From NCBI GenBank assembly GCA_003339645.1, contig QNUV01000099.1, forward strand, positions 62,001 to 126,000: 64,000 nt of DNA, given 5' to 3'. The translations under genes were made by a program, and so were the position numbers. This document shows, in pieces, positions 1 through 9,353 of this stretch (its first letter is position 1; every line of letters starts with the position of its first letter). This DNA is from Microbacterium arborescens (GTDB lineage: Bacteria > Actinomycetota > Actinomycetes > Actinomycetales > Microbacteriaceae). The notes below the pieces were generated by a model. The model saw only the letters and a program-made list of their open reading frames with translations. It did not search any database and was not told the origin of the DNA.

Positions 1-2
1 TG

Positions 3-1730
3 TTCGCGATCGTCCTCATCGCCCTCATCACGCTCGAGCTCATGTGGCCGGCGCGGCCGCCGATGGGGCCCGTCACCTACGTTCGCGAAGCGTTGCACCG
101 GCGCCGCCGGGCGGTGCGGTACGCACGTATCGTCGCGATCGCCTCGCGGCACGGCCTCGGCGGGATGCGCAGCGAATCCGCGCGCGCCGAACTGCCCCGA
201 GCGCTCGCGGCCACCCTCGACGACGCGGGCGTCACCTTCGTCAAGCTCGGCCAGATCCTCTCCACCCGCAACGACCTCCTCCCCTCCGAGATCACGAGTG
301 CGCTCGCCTCGCTGCAGATGGACACGACGCCCATCCCCTGGCATGAGGCGAAGGCCGCGATCGAGAAGCAGCTGGGCCGGCCGATCGAGCTCGTCTTCGC
401 CAGCATCGACGAGACGCCGCTCGCAGCGGCATCCGTCGGTCAGGTCCACAGCGCACGGCTGAAAGACGGTCACGCCGTCGTCGTGAAGATCCAGCGCCCC
501 AAGGCGCGCGCGCAGGTGGCCACCGACCTCGACATCATCGAACGGGCGGCCGCGGACCTCGAGCGGCGCACGACATGGGCGAAGGATGTCGGCGCCTCGG
601 CCCTCGCCGCGCAGTTCTCCGCCGCACTGCGCGAAGAGCTCGACTACCGGGTCGAGGTCGCGAACATGGAGATGCTGCGCGACTCGATGACGGCCGCCGA
701 CGCTCGCGCGGTGCGGATCCCGGACGTCTATCCCGACCTCTGCACGGAACAGCTCATCGTCATGGAGCACGTGCAGGGCATCCCGTTCAGCCGGCTGCCC
801 GAGCCCGGCAGCGACGCACCGAACGCCGTCGCTCCCGACGAGGCGACGCGCATCGCCGACGCCGTGCTCGACGTCATCGTCGGGCAGATCGCGCTGCGCG
901 GCGTCTTCCACGCCGATCTGCATCCCGGCAACCTCATCCTGCAGCCCGACGGCATCGTCGCCCTCATCGACTTCGGGTCGGTCGGAATCATCGAGCGCAG
1001 CATGCGGCGCCTGTTGCTGCCGATGCTCGTCGCGCTCCACAACGAAGACGACTCGGGGGCGACGGATGCCGTGCTGATGCTCGTGAAGCCGCGCGGCGAC
1101 GCCGAGCTCGACGTCGGAGCACTCCAGCACGACATCGGCGTCATCCTCACACGACTGCACAACTCCACCTCCGACCAGCACCTCTTCACCGCACTGATCG
1201 AGGTGCTCCGGCGCCACCGACTCGCACTCCCGCCCGGTCTGCTGCTGGGATTCCGGACGCTCGGCGCGATCGAGGGGACGCTGCGGCGACTCGATCCCGA
1301 CTACGACATGATCAAGCGCGCACTGTCGCGGGCCCCGCAGTACGCCCTGCACATGAACGACCCGCGCTCGGTGGCGATGACCGCTCAGGTGCAGCTGCAG
1401 CTCGGGATCGAGCGGGCGCGTGAGCTGCCCCGCCGCGTGGACGGCATCCTCGGCGATCTCGAGGCGGGCCGTCTCACCCTCCGTCTCCGCGCGCTGGAGT
1501 CGCCCGACGACCGCTCGTGGGTCGAGTCGCTCACCGGACGCCTCACCACGACGCTCGTCGGGGCCACCCTGGTCATCGTCGGCGTCATGATGGGCGTCGT
1601 CCAGCACGGTCCGCTGCTCACCGACTCGGTGTCGGTCTTCCCGTTCCTGGGTAGTGTGGTCGGGCTCGGCGGCCTTCTGCTGCTGTTGCGTTCGCTGCGC
1701 TCGGCGCTCGTCCGTCGCGATGGAAGGTGA
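3..1730 (+). CDS. ABC1/UbiB (AarF) family kinase-like protein, 5'-partial
   Basis: Atypical kinase-like protein of the ABC1/UbiB/AarF family. The frame is already open at the first complete codon of the window and encodes a hydrophobic run (FAIVLIALITLEL) just before the first ATG at 42, so the true start lies upstream and the entry is partial. Landmarks in order: the KxGQ-type motif in VKLGQILS, the Ala-rich nucleotide loop AAASVGQVH, the lysine in VVVKIQRP, then HADLHPGN and LIDFG in place of HRD and DFG. Two C-terminal hydrophobic helices follow, suggesting membrane anchoring. Relatives support quinone or isoprenoid-lipid metabolism, but the substrate in Actinobacteria is not established. 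The next gene starts 3 bp after the stop, so the two are probably co-transcribed. Confidence 0.9.
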   Translation, partial: FAIVLIALITLELMWPARPPMGPVTYVREALHRRRRAVRYARIVAIASRHGLGGMRSESARAELPRALAATLDDAGVTFVKLGQILSTRNDLLPSEITSALASLQMDTTPIPWHEAKAAIEKQLGRPIELVFASIDETPLAAASVGQVHSARLKDGHAVVVKIQRPKARAQVATDLDIIERAAADLERRTTWAKDVGASALAAQFSAALREELDYRVEVANMEMLRDSMTAADARAVRIPDVYPDLCTEQLIVMEHVQGIPFSRLPEPGSDAPNAVAPDEATRIADAVLDVIVGQIALRGVFHADLHPGNLILQPDGIVALIDFGSVGIIERSMRRLLLPMLVALHNEDDSGATDAVLMLVKPRGDAELDVGALQHDIGVILTRLHNSTSDQHLFTALIEVLRRHRLALPPGLLLGFRTLGAIEGTLRRLDPDYDMIKRALSRAPQYALHMNDPRSVAMTAQVQLQLGIERARELPRRVDGILGDLEAGRLTLRLRALESPDDRSWVESLTGRLTTTLVGATLVIVGVMMGVVQHGPLLTDSVSVFPFLGSVVGLGGLLLLLRSLRSALVRRDGR

Positions 1731-1733
1731 CCC

Positions 1734-2087
1734 ATGAAGATCCGCGATCTCGTCCACTTCGTCGCCGCGGCCGACACACTGCACTTTCCGCGTGCCGCCG
1801 AGAAGCTCGGAGTATCGCTCCCCGTGCTGTACTCGTCGATCGACCGCCTGGAAGAAGAAGTCGGACATCCGCTGTTCACGAAGGACGGCGGCAAGCCGCG
1901 CCTGACCCCGGCGGGCACCCTGCTGCTCGCCGACGCCCGAGCCGAGGTCGCCGCGGCTCCCGCGCCGGCCGTCGCGCCGAAGCAGAAGGCGTCGGGCGGC
2001 GGAAAGGCCAAGGCCTCGAAGGGCTCGGGCCGTGCCCCCATCGTCAAGGGACAGCCCAAGCCGTACAAGAAGCGTCAGGGACGCTGA
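1734..2087 (+). CDS. LysR-type HTH miniprotein with Lys/Ala-rich tail
   Basis: A 117-residue protein whose first ~65 residues match the winged-helix N-terminus of LysR regulators (LVHFVAAADTLHFPRAAEKL, then the wing and LTPAG). The usual ~200-residue effector-binding domain is absent. A basic Lys/Gly/Ala/Pro tail ends in PYKKRQGR. This architecture would bind DNA but not an inducer. It begins 3 bp after the ABC1-kinase stop, with a GGAAGG ribosome-binding sequence inside the upstream gene's end. It could be a truncated LysR kept as a small DNA-binding or nucleoid-associated protein. I know no function for it. Confidence 0.75.
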   Translation: MKIRDLVHFVAAADTLHFPRAAEKLGVSLPVLYSSIDRLEEEVGHPLFTKDGGKPRLTPAGTLLLADARAEVAAAPAPAVAPKQKASGGGKAKASKGSGRAPIVKGQPKPYKKRQGR

Positions 2088-2090
2088 CCG

Positions 2091-2690
2091 TCAGGTGCGG
2101 GTGGCGGTCGTCCCGCGCGTTCGCGCCTCCGCACCGGTCCGCGGGCTCCAGCGGAACAGATCGATGAGCCGCGCGAGCGCGGGAACGCGCGCGAGCAGGA
2201 GCAGCAGGCCGTAGCCGAGGGCACCGCCGGCGACGTTCGAGAGGAAGTCGTTGACATCGGCGATGTGTCCGCCCGCGAAGTACGCCTGAGCCGCGAGCTG
2301 CAATGCCTCCACGGTCAGGCTCGTGATCGCCGCCGCGCCGACGACCTTGAGCCACGACGGCCGGGCGAGCATGAGCGGGATCAGGATGCCGAGCGGCACG
2401 AAGACGAGCATGTTCATCAGCGCGTCGTCGAGCTCGTAGTCGGCGAACGGGATGAGCGCCAGACCCGGCGTCCACGGGGTTCCCGAATCGGGCTTGTCGA
2501 GGAAGATCGGGAAGATCGTGTTTCCCACGATGCCCGCGGCGTAGACGGCGACCGCCGCGGCCACGGCCGCGCGAGCCGGCGAGAAGCTGCGCCGGGCCCA
2601 CAGCACGGCCAGCAGCACGGCGAAGACGACGATGCCGAAGGGGATGACAACGGGGAGGACCGGTACTTCGGCGAAGGGATTGCTCATCAC
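2091..2690 (-). CDS. VanZ-like family membrane protein
   Basis: A 199-residue integral membrane protein with five or so hydrophobic helices. The VanZ-like signature is visible: the NTIFPIF region, an LIPF motif, the NMLVFVPLGILIP helix and DVNDFLSNVAGGALGY near the end. VanZ homologues are associated with teicoplanin resistance in enterococci, but most members have no known role. The annotated start is GTG at 2690; an ATG follows at 2687 and is equally possible, with no convincing Shine-Dalgarno for either. It converges with the LysR miniprotein, leaving only 3 bp between the stops. Confidence 0.8.
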   Translation of the reverse strand: MMSNPFAEVPVLPVVIPFGIVVFAVLLAVLWARRSFSPARAAVAAAVAVYAAGIVGNTIFPIFLDKPDSGTPWTPGLALIPFADYELDDALMNMLVFVPLGILIPLMLARPSWLKVVGAAAITSLTVEALQLAAQAYFAGGHIADVNDFLSNVAGGALGYGLLLLLARVPALARLIDLFRWSPRTGAEARTRGTTATRT

Positions 2691-2733
2691 CGTCGACGCT
2701 ATCGCGACGCTGCCCCACGCCGGGACGGCGCCG

Positions 2734-3762
2734 TCACCGCACCCGCGGGTCGATGAGGAACTTCATCGTGTCGGGGTCGGAGTTGCGCCCGAAGAAGTCG
2801 GTGAGGTCATCGAGTCCGCCGCGCGCAGTCACGAGGTCGTCCACTTTCACGGCCCCCGACGCGACCAGCTGGATGGCGAGCGGCCACGTGTCGACATAGC
2901 GGAAGAGCCCCTCGACGACGAGCTCGCGACTCTGCAGCAGGAAGAGGTCGAGGTCGACGGTCGACGACCCCATCCCGACCAGGACGGCGCGGCCGGCGCC
3001 GCGGAGCGAGCGCAGCCCGGCGGCGATCGCCGCCCGGGCGCCGGACGCGTCGATGAACGCGTCCATCCGCCGATCGAGCGACGCCACCTCGGCGGGCTCC
3101 ATCACGCGCGTCGCCCCGTGCGTGAGCGCGACCCGTCGACGAGCGTCGACCGGGTCGACCACCACGACCTCGGCCGCGCCGAACGCACGCGCCGCGGCGC
3201 CGGTCAGGATGCCGATGGGACCGGCACCGGCCACCAGCACTCTCGAGCCCGGCACCACCCCGGCCTTGCGCACGGCGGCGATGCCGACCGACAGCGGCTC
3301 GAGCAGCGCGCCCTCGTCGTCGCTCATCGTCTCGGGCAGCGGGTGCGCCGCGTCGCCGGGAACCGCGAGGTAGCGCGCGAACGCGCCGTTCTCGGGCGGT
3401 GCCGAGGGGAACCGCATCCGCTCGCACAGGTTCGTACGCCCCGCCCGGCACGCCGGGCACCAGCGGCAGGGACGCTGCGGGTCGATCGCGACCCGCTCTC
3501 CGATCCGGTGCGCGTCGGCGGGAGAGGCGACGGCGGCGATCACTCCGGCGGCCTCGTGTCCGAGGATGAGGGGGCTCTCGACGACGAGGTCGCCGACGCG
3601 GCCGTGCTCGAAGAAGTGCACGTCCGACCCGCAGAGCCCGACGGCGGTGAGCTCGACGAGCACGTCACCCGGTTCCATGACCGGCACCGCGACATCGCGG
3701 ACCTCGAGACGACCCGGCTCGACCAGCACGCTCGCCATCATGCGATCGGGGATGCCGCTCAC
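2734..3762 (-). CDS. Zinc-dependent alcohol/polyol dehydrogenase (MDR family)
   Basis: A 342-residue medium-chain zinc dehydrogenase, closest in layout to sorbitol/L-iditol 2-dehydrogenases that oxidise a polyol or sugar acid with NAD(P). Visible features are the catalytic-zinc motif GLCGSD, the GHEAAGV stretch with the second zinc ligand, four structural-zinc cysteines in CRWCPACRAGRTNLC, and the Rossmann motif VAGAGPIG near residue 180. The GTG start overlaps the stop of the upstream DUF5107 gene by 4 bp (GTGA), which implies translational coupling. ATGs seven and eight codons downstream are alternatives. Context indicates a role in the catabolism of the sugar imported by the adjacent transporter; the substrate is unknown. 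Confidence 0.88.
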   Translation of the reverse strand: MSGIPDRMMASVLVEPGRLEVRDVAVPVMEPGDVLVELTAVGLCGSDVHFFEHGRVGDLVVESPLILGHEAAGVIAAVASPADAHRIGERVAIDPQRPCRWCPACRAGRTNLCERMRFPSAPPENGAFARYLAVPGDAAHPLPETMSDDEGALLEPLSVGIAAVRKAGVVPGSRVLVAGAGPIGILTGAAARAFGAAEVVVVDPVDARRRVALTHGATRVMEPAEVASLDRRMDAFIDASGARAAIAAGLRSLRGAGRAVLVGMGSSTVDLDLFLLQSRELVVEGLFRYVDTWPLAIQLVASGAVKVDDLVTARGGLDDLTDFFGRNSDPDTMKFLIDPRVR

Positions 3763-6700
3763 GCGTGCACCCGCTGATCGGCCGATGCGGTCGCCGGCGA
3801 CTGTGCCAGCGACGCCTCGATCTCCTCGTCGTAGCGCGCGAGCGCCGCGGACAGGTCGTCGGCCCGGTGGCGAGCTGCCTCGACCGGGTCGAGCGCGAAC
3901 AGCAGCGTCTCGGGGAGCGATGTCGCGAAGTAGTCGACGCGCGCCGGAGCAGAGCGCAGCTCGCTCACCCGCGCCGCGACGCGCGACCGCAGGGCCGCCG
4001 CGGCATCGACGTCACCCCGGGCACGGGCTGCCCGCGCCCCGTCGAGCGTGTCGGCGTCGATCTCCGACGCGGCCGCCTCCGCCATTGCCGCCCGCCACGC
4101 ATCGTCGGCCGCGACCCCCTCACCCGAATCCGCGCGAAGCCGCCCGAGCCGAAGCCACAGGGCTGCGCGACTGTCGAGCAGGTGCCAGGCCTCGCCGAGC
4201 GATCGCGGAGCGTCGAGAGCCCGCTCGAGGATGGCCGCAGCCTGCGCGGCATCCGGCTCGATCTCCTCGGCGCGTGCGATCGACGCCCGGGCGAACGCGC
4301 GGATCGCCATTCCCTCGCCGCCCTCCCACGGCTGCAACGGACGACTGAGCAGCAGGTCGAGCGCCTCGGCGGGTCGCCCGTTCGTCGTCAGCAGGTCTGC
4401 CAGGGTCACGAGAAGGTCGTCGCGCACGATCAGCCGGTCGCGCTGCGGCTCGAGCCTGGCCAACCGGGCGGCGGTCGAGATACCGCGACGCTGCGCGAGC
4501 TGGTCGAGTTCGAACCACAACCGCGGGTCATCGCCGACCTCGACGGCCCGGTCATACAGCTCAGCGGCGGCGTCGAGGTCGTCCCCGACCTCTGCCGTCG
4601 CGAGCGCGGCGTTGCGCAGCAGCACGCCGTCGCGGGTCGCATCGTCGAGCGCGGCGCGCCACTGGGCCAGCGCGTCGGCTCGGCGTCCGCGGTCGTAGAG
4701 CCACATGCCGAGCAGCGATCGGGCACGCGCATCCGTCGGATGCGCGGCCACGGCTGCGGCGAGAGCGTCGTAGGCGTCGAGGCCCGCGGGGAACACCCAG
4801 TCGGCGGGTGCGCGCTGCGCGCGACGGCGAGCCTCGGCGGCGGCTTCGGTCTCGCCCGCTTCGGCGAGCAGACGCGCCCGGACGTACTCGGCGATCGGTG
4901 CCGCTCCTCCCGTGCCGGCCGCGGGGCGCGCGGCCGCGGCGGCGAGCACGGCGAGCGCCTCGTCTCGCTGCCCGACACGGGCGAGGTCACCCGCGAGATC
5001 GAGCAGCATGAGGCCGTCGTCGGGGAGGCCGCGCCCGCCGAGGTAGGCGGTGAGCACGTCGAGTCGATCGGTCTGCTCGAGCGTCGTGAGCTCGGCCGCC
5101 GCCTCCACCTCACGCCCGAGGCGACGCAGCACGATCACCCGCAGGTTCCGCGCGAGCGGATCGTCCGACCCCTGACGGAGCGCATCGTCGAGGCGGCCGA
5201 GCGCGGCGAGGTCGCGCCCGGCTCGCGCGTCGAGCAGAGCCATCTGCACACTGGCGGGGTGGGCCCACCGCACATCCCACGCGGCCTTCGCGAACGCGTC
5301 GTAGGCGCGCTCGTCGTGGCCGCGACGCGTCTCGACGAGGCCGAGGCGGTAGTGCGCCTCACCGTCGGCGGGGTTCGGGTTGCGGAAGGTCAGCCGGTCG
5401 ACGGCGGCACGCAGGTATGCCGCGGCGTCGTCGTATTCGCCGCGGCCGTAGGCGGACGCGCCGAGCGCGGTGTTCGCGCGCGCGTCGCCGGGGTCGCGGC
5501 GGAGCGCCTCTTCCCAATAGGGCTCGGGATGCCGCGTCGGATGGCGATATTGCGCGAGGTGCACGCCCGTGAGGTACAGCTCGTCGGCCGACGCGATGTC
5601 TGCGGGCAGCGGCGGCTCGGTCGCGACGGCGGGCTCAGGCGCGCCGTCGCCGTCGGAGCGCGGCCGCCAGCGGATGAGCTCGCGATCGCCGTCGCGGACG
5701 ACGACCTCGACATCGGTGGCCCCGATCCCCTCAGCGCACTCGATCGACTCGATGAACGCCCGGCCCGGCCCGAGGTCGACGACACGTTCCTCGGTGTCGG
5801 CCCCGACGCTGAGCCGCACCCGCGCGCCAGACACGTTCGCGGTGACGGCGACACCGATGTGCACGCGCCCCTCTTCGAGACGCACCGAGACCGCGGCATC
5901 CTGGGTCGCCTGGTGCGCCGCGCCGATGCCGGTGATCGGGAACCAGAACTGCGAGAACGTCTTGACCTCGCCGGGTGCGAGGTAGGCGAAGTCGGGCTGG
6001 TTATCGGTATACACCCCGGCCATCAGCTCGACGTAGGGGCCGTCGCCGTCGGTCAGCTGATCGTCCCACGCGTGGCCGAAGGGCGCGTTGCCCCACGTCC
6101 ACTGCTTCTTGCCCGGTGCGATGCGGCGGTCGGCCCAGTGCACGAAGCCGGCACCGGCGGCGTGGTCATAGCCGCCGAAGAAGTCGTCGCGCGTCTCGAC
6201 CACCATGTACGACGTGGGCACGGGGATGTTGCCGTAGTAGTCGATGCGGTCGGCATCGGGATGGGCCGCGTCGACCCGCGCCGGGTAGTCGACGCCGTAG
6301 TAGGGACGGTCGGCTCGCGGGAAGGCGGTGATGGCACGACGCGCATGATCGGCGACGTAGCGGACGTCGGTCGGGAAGAACGACTGGTACTCGTCGTGCG
6401 CGCGCGCCGCGACATTCGCCCACCACAGGAACGTCTGCGGCACCTCGGTGCGGTTGTGCAGCCGCGCGCGCAGCTCGATCAGCGAGCTGTCGGGGCGCAG
6501 GCGGATGCCGTGGGTGCCGCGCATGCGCGCGAAGGGGTCGTGGTCCGACATCCAGACGGTGACCGCCCCGTCGGGTTCGCGCTCGATCCAGCTCTCCATC
6601 GGCAGGAAGGTCGCGGGACGGTGGTGCTGCGGCCAGTTGAACTCGACACCCCCCGACACCCAGGGACCGGCGAGCCCGACGAGGGCGGGCTTGATGACGT

Positions 6701-7058
6701 TGTTCCGGTAGAAGAAGTCGTAGTCGGCGGTCTTGTCGTAGCCGATGTGGATGCGGCCGCCGAGCTCGGGAAGCAGCACCAGCCGGATCCAGCGGTTCTC
6801 GATGTGCACCGCGCGCCAGTCGCGATCGCGCGGCGCGGCGGCGATCCGCTCGGTGAACGGCAGCGGGTACACTCGCCCGCTCGACCCCTGGTAGACCCGG
6901 CGGTCGAAGAACATCGGCAGCTTCTCCGGTTGCGCCGGCTCGTAGGTGGGGATCGTGAGCGGCTGCTCCCAGACGGCCACGCCGCCGTCGTCGAGCGTCG
7001 CCTGCTCGTCCGCGGGCGGCTCGGGAAGACGCAGCGAGGATGTCGAGGTCGAATGCAT
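3759..7058 (-). CDS. DUF5107 domain and TPR-repeat protein
   Basis: A roughly 1,099-residue soluble protein. Residues ~1-400 form a DUF5107 domain (LPELGGRIHIGYDK, GVEFNWPQHH and WTWGNAPFG are recognisable), a fold resembling aldose-epimerase-like sugar-binding sheets. From ~480 onward there are tetratricopeptide-like helical repeats. Proteins of this type occur with sugar transporters and glycosidases; their activity is uncharacterised. An in-frame ATG at 7094 exists, but the ATG at 7058 is preferred. It lies 6 nt after a GACGCT hexamer that is placed, relative to the shared 18-bp motif at 7113-7130, exactly as the -10 of the transporter operon is placed relative to its own copy. First gene of an operon with the dehydrogenase. 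Confidence 0.82.
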   Translation of the reverse strand: MHSTSTSSLRLPEPPADEQATLDDGGVAVWEQPLTIPTYEPAQPEKLPMFFDRRVYQGSSGRVYPLPFTERIAAAPRDRDWRAVHIENRWIRLVLLPELGGRIHIGYDKTADYDFFYRNNVIKPALVGLAGPWVSGGVEFNWPQHHRPATFLPMESWIEREPDGAVTVWMSDHDPFARMRGTHGIRLRPDSSLIELRARLHNRTEVPQTFLWWANVAARAHDEYQSFFPTDVRYVADHARRAITAFPRADRPYYGVDYPARVDAAHPDADRIDYYGNIPVPTSYMVVETRDDFFGGYDHAAGAGFVHWADRRIAPGKKQWTWGNAPFGHAWDDQLTDGDGPYVELMAGVYTDNQPDFAYLAPGEVKTFSQFWFPITGIGAAHQATQDAAVSVRLEEGRVHIGVAVTANVSGARVRLSVGADTEERVVDLGPGRAFIESIECAEGIGATDVEVVVRDGDRELIRWRPRSDGDGAPEPAVATEPPLPADIASADELYLTGVHLAQYRHPTRHPEPYWEEALRRDPGDARANTALGASAYGRGEYDDAAAYLRAAVDRLTFRNPNPADGEAHYRLGLVETRRGHDERAYDAFAKAAWDVRWAHPASVQMALLDARAGRDLAALGRLDDALRQGSDDPLARNLRVIVLRRLGREVEAAAELTTLEQTDRLDVLTAYLGGRGLPDDGLMLLDLAGDLARVGQRDEALAVLAAAAARPAAGTGGAAPIAEYVRARLLAEAGETEAAAEARRRAQRAPADWVFPAGLDAYDALAAAVAAHPTDARARSLLGMWLYDRGRRADALAQWRAALDDATRDGVLLRNAALATAEVGDDLDAAAELYDRAVEVGDDPRLWFELDQLAQRRGISTAARLARLEPQRDRLIVRDDLLVTLADLLTTNGRPAEALDLLLSRPLQPWEGGEGMAIRAFARASIARAEEIEPDAAQAAAILERALDAPRSLGEAWHLLDSRAALWLRLGRLRADSGEGVAADDAWRAAMAEAAASEIDADTLDGARAARARGDVDAAAALRSRVAARVSELRSAPARVDYFATSLPETLLFALDPVEAARHRADDLSAALARYDEEIEASLAQSPATASADQRVHA

Positions 7059-7112
7059 GCCTCCAGCGTCGCCGAGCGAGCGCGGCGGCGACATGGCGGA
7101 AGTGGCCGTGCA

Positions 7113-7130
7113 CCTGGACGATTCGCCGAT
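7113..7130 (-). promoter_or_regulatory. Candidate AraC operator, copy 1
   Basis: The sequence CCTGGACGATTCGCCGAT (plus-strand reading) matches 16 of 18 positions with a copy at 12676-12693 upstream of the transporter operon, in the same orientation relative to the minus-strand genes. It lies in the intergenic region shared by the divergent araC-type and DUF5107 genes. The spacing to the predicted -10 is about 42 bp at both sites, which suits an activator that binds just upstream of -35. That the neighbouring AraC protein binds here is an inference. Confidence 0.55.
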
Positions 7131-7147
7131 ATGCCAGGATGGCGACC

Positions 7148-8011
7148 ATGGCCATCTCGGACGGTTTCGCGGGTGAGAGGCTGTGCGTCGTGCCGGCGCC
7201 GGCCATCACCGCAGCACTGCAGCGCCCCGTGACCCGCCGACTCGTCGTCACCGATGCCGGCTGGTTTCCAGACGCCGCAGATCATGGCCGGACTCGCGAG
7301 CGCGGCATTCGCACGACGATCGTCATCGTCTGCACGGCGGGCGCGGGGTGGCTCGAGATCGCCGGGACACGCCACCGGGTGCAGGCCGGCACCGCCGTGG
7401 TGATCCCTGCGCGCACGCCGCACGCCTACGGGGCGGATGCCGATGACCCCTGGACGATCTGGTGGTGCCATGTCGTCGGCTCCGACGTCGATGACCTCAC
7501 CGCGGCGGTCGGCACGACCGCCGCGCGTCCGCTCGTACGGCTGCACAGCGTCGAACGCGCGGTGTCGCTGCTCGACGAGATCGTGCGCGGGCTCGAGCCC
7601 GACCAGTCGCCCGTGCGCCTCGTCGCCGTCACGGGCGCCGCATTCAAGCTCATGACGCAGCTCGCCTCAGACCAGGCGCTGCCCGAGCGCGGCGACCCGC
7701 TCGAGCGAGCGATGACGTTCCTGTCCGAGCGGCTCGACAGCGCGGTGCCGGTGAGCGAGCTCGCAGCCCTCGTCGGCGTCTCGGCATCCCATCTGACGTC
7801 GCTGTTCCGGCGCGCGACGGGAGGCGGCGTCCTGGCCTACCACACGGGCCTCCGCATGACGGCGGCGCGCACCCTTCTCGAGCGCACCGACCGCACCGTC
7901 GGTCAGATCGCGACCGAGGTCGGGTACAGCGATCCGTTCTACTTCTCGCGGCACTTCCGACGCGTGCACGGGATGAGCCCGAGCCGCTACCGGGAGGACC
8001 GTCGCGGGTGA
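7148..8011 (+). CDS. AraC family transcriptional regulator
   Basis: A 287-residue regulator with an N-terminal cupin-like sugar-sensing domain (GAGWLEIAGTRHRVQAG, VVIPARTPHAY) and a C-terminal AraC double HTH: VSELAALVGVSASHLTSLFR, then IATEVGYSDPFYFSRHFRR and GMSPSRYR. The ATG at 7148 is chosen because AGGA lies 8 nt upstream; longer forms would extend into the operator region. It is divergent from the DUF5107 operon and convergent with the ABC transporter-glycosidase operon, both minus-strand. It probably controls both through the 18-bp motif found at each promoter. Confidence 0.9.
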   Translation: MAISDGFAGERLCVVPAPAITAALQRPVTRRLVVTDAGWFPDAADHGRTRERGIRTTIVIVCTAGAGWLEIAGTRHRVQAGTAVVIPARTPHAYGADADDPWTIWWCHVVGSDVDDLTAAVGTTAARPLVRLHSVERAVSLLDEIVRGLEPDQSPVRLVAVTGAAFKLMTQLASDQALPERGDPLERAMTFLSERLDSAVPVSELAALVGVSASHLTSLFRRATGGGVLAYHTGLRMTAARTLLERTDRTVGQIATEVGYSDPFYFSRHFRRVHGMSPSRYREDRRG

Positions 8012-8017
8012 CAGCCC

Positions 8018-9349
8018 TCAGCCGCGACCGGGGGCGGCCGTCGTCGGGGCCGCGAGGATCTCGGCGTTGAGGCGCCGCTGCCACGCGACATCCGACCACT
8101 GCGGATGATGCGGCGCCGCGTTCGAGCTGAGCACCATTCCCCACACCCCGTGCTCGAGTGCGGTGCGGACACCGTGCTCGGCGAGTTCGGTTCCGACCGG
8201 GCCGTCTTCGAAGTCGGCGCGCAGCGGGGTGTAGCCGACCCACCCCTCCCCCACGACGGCCGGGATGCCGCGGCGGCGAGACCACGCGGCGAGCGCCGTC
8301 ACCCGCGACCCGATCTCGCGCAGCATCTCTTCGCGGTAGAGCCCGTAGTGGTTGTAGAGCCAGCGGTCCCAGAGGTCGGGGTCGACCCAGTCGTATCCGT
8401 AGATCTGCTGATCGGTGATGACGGTGGCCTCGAACTTCCAGTCGGCGGCGCGGCCGTACTCGGCGAACGTGGGCGCGTCATCGACGAGCAGTGCCCGCAT
8501 GGCTGCGCCCGGGAAGCCGTCGGTGCCTTCGGAACGGATGTCGATGCGTCGCTGCAGCGCGTCGAGCACGCCGTAGGCGTAGACGTGCAGCTGACCGACC
8601 TGGAACCGCTCGGAGAGTCCCGCGAGGTCGAGGAAGGGCGCCTTGCCGTAGCTGGCGGTGACGAGGTGACCGGGGTGCGCGGCACGCACGCGGTCGAGGG
8701 CGGCATCCCCGCCGTCGACGAACGCGGGGACGATCGAGAAGTCGACCTCGTTGTGGAGCTCGGCGAAGGCGATCGTATCGTCCAGACCCGCGGCCTCGAT
8801 CTCATCGAGCATCCGAATCGTCGCGGACGCGAGCAGGTCGTAGCGCTCTTCGAGCGGCACGGCGTCGATCGCGCGGAACCAGCGCTCGTCCGCCGCGAAC
8901 GCCGGCGACTGCTGGTACTCCCAGCTCGCGAGGATGACGACGATGCCGCGTTCGCGGGCACCGCGCAGCAGGTCGAAGAAACGCGTGCGGAGGTCGAGCC
9001 GGTAGCCGCCGGGCACGTCGTACCAGCGCGTTCCGTTGCCGAACACCTCGCCGTGCGGCGAGCGCCCGAGTCCCTCGATCTCGAGGTCGCTCGCAAGGTC
9101 GTCGAGTCCGAGACCGCCGAACAGCAGCAGCGGCGCGGCGCAGATCCGGATGGCGTTGTAGCCGCGGTCGACGGCCTCATCGAGGGCTGCGCCGAGGTCG
9201 GCGTAGGGCTCGCCGGCGCCGGCCCGGGTGTACCAGGAGAAGTCCCACAGGGTGATCGTGAGGCGCGGCGGCAGGTGGGCGGGAACGGCGCCCGTCAGCG
9301 CCCGGGTGTCGGGGGCCGGGTCGTGTCCGGAGCCGAGGTAGCGGGTCAT
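8018..9349 (-). CDS. Cellulase-like glycoside hydrolase (TIM barrel)
   Basis: A 443-residue cytoplasmic protein with no signal peptide, belonging to the sugar-binding cellulase-like group related to GH5-type clan A enzymes. The two catalytic glutamates are recognisable: the acid/base in AFAELHNEVDF (about residue 195) and the nucleophile in AVVGEGWVGY (about 370). An aromatic-rich barrel core (LTITLWDFSWYTRAG, HVYAYG) fits a sugar-binding cleft. It is the last gene of the binding protein-permease-permease operon, starting 5 bp after the second permease. That suggests intracellular hydrolysis of an imported oligosaccharide. The substrate cannot be read from the sequence. Confidence 0.8.
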   Translation of the reverse strand: MTRYLGSGHDPAPDTRALTGAVPAHLPPRLTITLWDFSWYTRAGAGEPYADLGAALDEAVDRGYNAIRICAAPLLLFGGLGLDDLASDLEIEGLGRSPHGEVFGNGTRWYDVPGGYRLDLRTRFFDLLRGARERGIVVILASWEYQQSPAFAADERWFRAIDAVPLEERYDLLASATIRMLDEIEAAGLDDTIAFAELHNEVDFSIVPAFVDGGDAALDRVRAAHPGHLVTASYGKAPFLDLAGLSERFQVGQLHVYAYGVLDALQRRIDIRSEGTDGFPGAAMRALLVDDAPTFAEYGRAADWKFEATVITDQQIYGYDWVDPDLWDRWLYNHYGLYREEMLREIGSRVTALAAWSRRRGIPAVVGEGWVGYTPLRADFEDGPVGTELAEHGVRTALEHGVWGMVLSSNAAPHHPQWSDVAWQRRLNAEILAAPTTAAPGRG

Positions 9350-9353
9350 CGGG

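Noticed and set aside
3765-7232. 1,155-codon open frame antisense to the DUF5107 gene
   Set aside because: Repetitive Arg/Gly/Val-rich translation typical of the antisense of GC-rich genes; no domain or ribosome-binding site; the opposite frame has clear domains.
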